NCBI GenBank assembly: GCA_002696025.1
Contig: NZQU01000023.1
Coordinates: 1-8,166, forward strand
Source of the DNA: Crocinitomicaceae bacterium
GTDB lineage: Bacteria > Bacteroidota > Bacteroidia > Flavobacteriales_D > Crocinitomicaceae
Reading direction: 5' to 3'
DNA: 8,166 nt
Numbering within the stretch: position 1 is the first letter of the stretch; each line of letters begins with the position of its first letter. This document shows positions 6,001 to 8,166 of the stretch, in pieces. The notes beneath the pieces were generated by a model that searched no databases, was not told where the DNA came from, and saw only the letters and a program-made list of their open reading frames with translations. The position numbers were made by a program, and so were the translations under genes.

Positions 6001-8166
6001 TTACTGCAAATGGAAGTACTTTATTTCAATTTATAATTGATGGTGTTCCTCAAGGTAGCCTTTCATCTACAAATACATTTTCAAGTTCTAGTATAACAAA
6101 CAATCAAACAATTTATGCTATTGGCTCAAATTTAGGTTGTGTTGGAACTTCAAACTCCATTACAAATACTGTTAATCCTAATCCTGTAGTGATTCTAAGC
6201 AGCAATGATTTAAACAATGTTTTTTGTCAAGATCAAATTGTTACATTCACTGCTAGTGGCGCAACAAACTATGAATTTTTTGTTGCAAATATTTCTCAAG
6301 GTCTGCCTTCTATTATTGACACCTTAAATTCTAGTTCATTTGGAATTGGGAGCTTCTCAGTTTCAGTAACAGGTGAATCTAACAATTGCTTTGCTTCATC
6401 AAGTCTTCAAGTTAGTGTCAATCAACTTCCTGGTGCAACATTAACATCATCAGACATCGATAATATTATTTGTGAAAATGAAAGTGTTACTTACTCATCA
6501 TCAGGAGCTAATTTATATGAATTTTTCATTAATGGAGTTTCAATTGGTTCTCCATCTCCAATTGGTTCATTTACAACAACCAGTTTGTTAAATGGAGATA
6601 CCATTTCTGTTGTAACATCATCGGTTAATGGTTGCACAAACTCTTCTGTGTATGCTCCAATTACTGTTAATCCTAATCCAACTGTAAACATTAGCTCATT
6701 ACCTAGCTCACTTCAAATTTGTCAAGGAGACTCTATCGTATTTACTGCAAGTGGAGCAAATACATATGAATTTTTTGTAAATAATAACTCTCAAGCAATT
6801 CCAAGTTTAAATTCTAGCTTTGTTTCAACAAACATTTCTAATGGAGATGTTGTTTTTGTAAACGGAATATCAAGTAATGGGTGTACATCATCATCAACTC
6901 CACTTTCAATTGTTACTTATAACTACCCTCTTGTTTCTCTAATTAACAACGGCGATTCATCATTATGTGATTTTGAATTATCAAATTTACAAGCGACAGG
7001 AGCTACAAATTATCAATTCTTAATTAATGGTAGTCCATTGTCTACTTTCTCTTCAATAGATACACTTGCTATTTCTTTATCAAATGGGGATGTTATAAGT
7101 GTCAATGGAGAAACAAATGGTTGTATTAGTAACTCCTTATCAAGCATCACTTTTACTGTTTATAATACCCCCATATTAACATCTACATGCTCTGATATAG
7201 ACAACATCATCTGTATAAACGATAGCATTTCTTTTACAGCAAATGGAGCAAGTGAGTATGAATTTCAATTAAATGGAAATACAAACCAATTGAGTCCATC
7301 AAATACATACCATATAAATACATTAGCACAAGGAGATAGCATCAGTATTATTGGATATAATGGCCATTGTCCATCCAATTCAAATCATTATGTATTTACT
7401 GTTAATTCCATGAATTTAAATCTGACTATAGCACCTAGTAACTTAATATGCGAAAATGATGTAGCTGACTTTTCAGCATCTGGAGGGGATTTATATCAAT
7501 TTTTTGTTAATGGAAGTTCTGTAAGTTCCCTAGGCATACAAAGCACATACTCTTCATCTTCACTCAGCGATTTAGATCAAGTTTCATTTACCGCTTATTC
7601 AAATGCTACCAATTGCATTCAAGAATTCAATGATTATATTATAATGAACATTGTTCCCTCACCTATAATTTCGGCCCTATCAAGCATTACATTTTGCGAT
7701 GGAGATTCTGTAATTTTAACAAGCAATTCAAGTACTGGAAATCAATGGATTGTTGATGGAAATGAAATTTTATCTGCAAATGATACTTCAATTACCGTTT
7801 ACAATTCTGGCTCTTATTCTCTAGAAGTAAGTAAAGGTGGAAATGGAGATGTATTTTCAATTGGAGCAAATGCAAATGGCTTATTTGGTTCAGGAGATAA
7901 TTTCAATAGCAGCTTTCCTGTTTCTGATATATCATCAAATGTTTTTATTGAGATATCTTCTGGATATAATTTTATGATAGGAATTGATAGTGCTGGAAAT
8001 TTATACTCATGGGGAGAAAATAGCTCTGGCGAATTAGGTGACGGAACTTATACAAATTCAAATATTCCCAATATAATTTCTGGAATATCCAATGTAAAAA
8101 CAATAGCTACTGCAAAATCTAGTACTATGGCTCTTACAAACTTAGGTGAAGTATATGTGTGGGGGG
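3048..8166 (+). CDS. Giant secreted multidomain protein: PKD, 14 Ig-like repeats and RCC1 propeller, C-terminus beyond window
   Basis: Open frame of 1706 complete codons with no stop or frameshift. ATG 3048 gives a clear signal peptide (MLKKIFLFISF..., hydrophobic, likely cut after LFSA at residue 22) and follows an A-rich leader, usual for Bacteroidota. Domains in order: residues 23-370, beta-rich N-terminal region opening with YYWIGGSGNWSDASNW; 371-465, PKD domain (LWYFNDGSG ... HVFIQNGDFSVTLVS); 466-1595, fourteen Ig-like/PKD-like repeats of the CHU_C-associated type; 1600 to the edge, RCC1-type propeller blades (SWGENSSGELGDG). Proteins of this build are typically exported by the type IX system and act in adhesion or as long surface stalks; here that is inference, because the sorting domain is out of view. 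Only two Arg (122, 280) occur, and there is no Lys or Arg in 705-1595. The gene faces away from the SprB-repeat unit across a 130-bp divergent gap. Confidence 0.93.
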   Translation, partial: MLKKIFLFISFSILLNSTLFSATYYWIGGSGNWSDASNWSLSSGGTPAASIPSGIDDVIFDNLSFLTSGNQVIVDDSVNIMSMDWSSCLNSPSLVLDTNMFINGNVTLHPSMNILTNSILNRIQFTSPSTFNPSNAFVDCNLSIYMANSNDVIELSSTLNMSDSSTILILKGEFKTNGNEISTGLISIIDADSTSTKTLSLSNSNINLTIGFYAYNLITGNFTLNSGSSTITVGDSNYVNYLNCDGLTFHNVIIDFDKSNDQTIKGNNTYNKLVIEAGSRVIFDSASIQNINDSLVIQGNCLDSIYISSSNINYPVQFNKSSNNDIVSECVLYNGVTAGISSITTYFSTNEGANTNIIFDPSFPVNVGFTVQGPYCFGDTTLFTNTSVPFSGNSNDASYLWYFNDGSGYYLNPPIDSTWISYENDTNAHVFIQNGDFSVTLVSTYKNHCTDTAINTVHINNPSIYLTTSEPDTTICAGETVSFEASSGVPGVLFEYFYNGNSQNTPSINDTIYNTNTLNLNDSISVVAYENGCISTNKPSFTFVVNPLPNYSWISNDLDTTICSFDSVSFTSSAVDTSYQYQFLINNVGVTSYMSIGSYSSNAINDQDSIQLVVKDTLNCMDTSIMIFNVNPLPITSLNESSGSNVICDGEAITFTASGADLYEFYINGISQTSLSPNNTFISTTLTSGDSVSVKGQSNSGCVKFANEIYSYTVNPLPNVGMTFNSIDTSICSGENVIFNASGASLYEFFINNNSQGSASAFSTFNTTGLNDNDIIYVVGTFSGCSNNSDTAIFEVNISPTTTLICDDIDATICSQTNVNFTASGANLYEFFIDGVSQGAPSNVNTFSTSTLTNNQIVSVSGESNTCVVSQNISFTVLPSPSVSLFSNDPNNSICEGESIVFTAANANQYELFINGASQGAPQNSTIFTPTLPNGSASVFVIGSATNGCIDTSQAISVTVTPLPSVSITSSDIDNIFCAGESITFTANGSTLFQFIIDGVPQGSLSSTNTFSSSSITNNQTIYAIGSNLGCVGTSNSITNTVNPNPVVILSSNDLNNVFCQDQIVTFTASGATNYEFFVANISQGLPSIIDTLNSSSFGIGSFSVSVTGESNNCFASSSLQVSVNQLPGATLTSSDIDNIICENESVTYSSSGANLYEFFINGVSIGSPSPIGSFTTTSLLNGDTISVVTSSVNGCTNSSVYAPITVNPNPTVNISSLPSSLQICQGDSIVFTASGANTYEFFVNNNSQAIPSLNSSFVSTNISNGDVVFVNGISSNGCTSSSTPLSIVTYNYPLVSLINNGDSSLCDFELSNLQATGATNYQFLINGSPLSTFSSIDTLAISLSNGDVISVNGETNGCISNSLSSITFTVYNTPILTSTCSDIDNIICINDSISFTANGASEYEFQLNGNTNQLSPSNTYHINTLAQGDSISIIGYNGHCPSNSNHYVFTVNSMNLNLTIAPSNLICENDVADFSASGGDLYQFFVNGSSVSSLGIQSTYSSSSLSDLDQVSFTAYSNATNCIQEFNDYIIMNIVPSPIISALSSITFCDGDSVILTSNSSTGNQWIVDGNEILSANDTSITVYNSGSYSLEVSKGGNGDVFSIGANANGLFGSGDNFNSSFPVSDISSNVFIEISSGYNFMIGIDSAGNLYSWGENSSGELGDGTYTNSNIPNIISGISNVKTIATAKSSTMALTNLGEVYVWG
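3114..4157 (+). other. N-terminal beta-rich region with WIGGSGNWSD motif
   Basis: Residues 23-370 of the giant protein. It opens with YYWIGGSGNWSDASNWS and continues with SGGTPAASIPSGIDDVIFD. This is a Trp/Gly motif I recognise as common directly after the signal peptide in large Bacteroidota secreted proteins. Later stretches such as LTFHNVIIDF, TIKGNNTYNKLVIEAGS and VIFDSASIQNINDSLVIQG have the short-strand pattern of parallel beta-helix or beta-solenoid proteins. Both Arg of the visible protein and most of its Lys lie here. A ligand-binding or structural role is possible; no catalytic motif is visible. Confidence 0.55.
4158..4442 (+). other. PKD domain
   Basis: Residues 371-465. The PKD signature W.F.DGS is seen as LWYFNDGSG. 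The second signature, H.Y...G.Y.V.L, is seen as HVFIQNGDFSVTLVS. The domain starts at PYCFGDTTLFTNTS, where Cys376 probably pairs with the Cys in KNHCTDTA. PKD domains are extracellular beta-sandwich spacers that often mediate protein or carbohydrate contacts. Confidence 0.75.
4443..7832 (+). repeat. Tandem array of 14 Ig-like (CHU_C-associated / PKD-like) repeats, period about 246 bp
   Basis: The first-Cys codon of successive units lies at 4473, 4734, 4989, 5241, 5487, 5730, 5979, 6225, 6471, 6720, 6966, 7212, 7449 and 7695. Spacing is 261, 255, 252 and then 237-249 bp, all in frame. The consensus unit runs ICxGESIxFTASGAxxYEFF, then INGxSQGxPS, a TF.T..L.NGD turn, VSVxGxSNGC, and TVNPLPxVxLxSSDxDN as linker. 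In units 1-13 a second Cys follows 52-57 residues after the first and should form an intradomain disulfide. Unit 14 lacks it. Units 1 and 2 are longer and more divergent; units 3-10 are the most alike. The array would form a rod or stalk. Confidence 0.88.
7845..8166 (+). other. RCC1-type beta-propeller blades, domain cut by window edge
   Basis: From residue 1600. Blade 1 opens with GDVFSIGANANGLFGSGD. Blade 2 opens with GNLYSWGENSSGELGDGT, a near-canonical RCC1 motif (G.ly.WG.N..GqLG.G). Blade 3 begins with GEVYVWG at the edge. Blades are about 50 residues apart, and SSGYNFMIGI and AKSSTMALT match the family's G..h..al segment. RCC1 propellers usually have about seven blades, so some 250 further residues are expected outside the window. 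In bacteria, secreted RCC1-like repeats are usually of unknown ligand; no nuclear or GTPase-exchange role should be inferred. Confidence 0.85.

Noticed and set aside
6491..6691. 66-codon minus-strand open frame
   Set aside because: It is antisense to Ig-like units 9 and 10. It arises because the repeats are poor in codons that give stops on the opposite strand.
4443..7832. Repeat array read as a CRISPR or DNA-level satellite
   Set aside because: The 246-bp period is in frame, the units encode conserved Ig-like domains and the DNA between units diverges mainly at variable protein positions. It is a protein repeat array.
7845..8166. Eukaryotic origin suggested by the RCC1 motif
   Set aside because: RCC1-like repeats are common in bacterial secreted proteins, and the signal peptide, CHU_C-type repeats and neighbouring SprB repeats point to Bacteroidota.

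Overview
The window is AT-rich, about two thirds A+T. It has the hallmarks of a Bacteroidota genome, probably a marine or environmental Flavobacteriales-type bacterium: SprB repeats, PKD and CHU_C-type Ig-like repeats, signal peptides ending before Gln, starts without Shine-Dalgarno sequences, and promoter-like TAnnTTTG motifs. No RNA gene, CRISPR, mobile element or terminator was seen. Genus cannot be fixed from this sequence.

Layout. Left half, minus strand: a two-gene unit. A 176-residue secreted protein of unknown function (2917 to 2387) is followed by a large secreted SprB-repeat protein that starts at GTG 2390 inside the previous stop codon and runs off the left edge (796 codons visible). 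Centre: a 130-bp divergent intergenic region with a candidate promoter on each strand. Right half, plus strand: one giant open frame from ATG 3048 off the right edge (1706 codons visible). It encodes a signal peptide, a WIGGSGNWSD-type and beta-rich N-terminal region, a PKD domain, fourteen tandem Ig-like repeats of about 82 residues, and the first blades of an RCC1-type beta-propeller.

How the genes may work together. Both large proteins look like cell-surface or released adhesins of the kind exported by the type IX secretion system. The C-terminal sorting domains that would prove this lie outside the window. The small secreted protein is translationally linked to the SprB-repeat protein and may be an accessory factor; that is inference.

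The most striking feature is compositional. Residues 705 to 1595 of the right-hand protein contain no lysine or arginine, and only two arginines occur in its 1706 visible residues. The mature visible part of the left-hand protein has no arginine and eight lysines. The small protein between them is lysine-rich, so this is a property of the two adhesins and not of the local genome.
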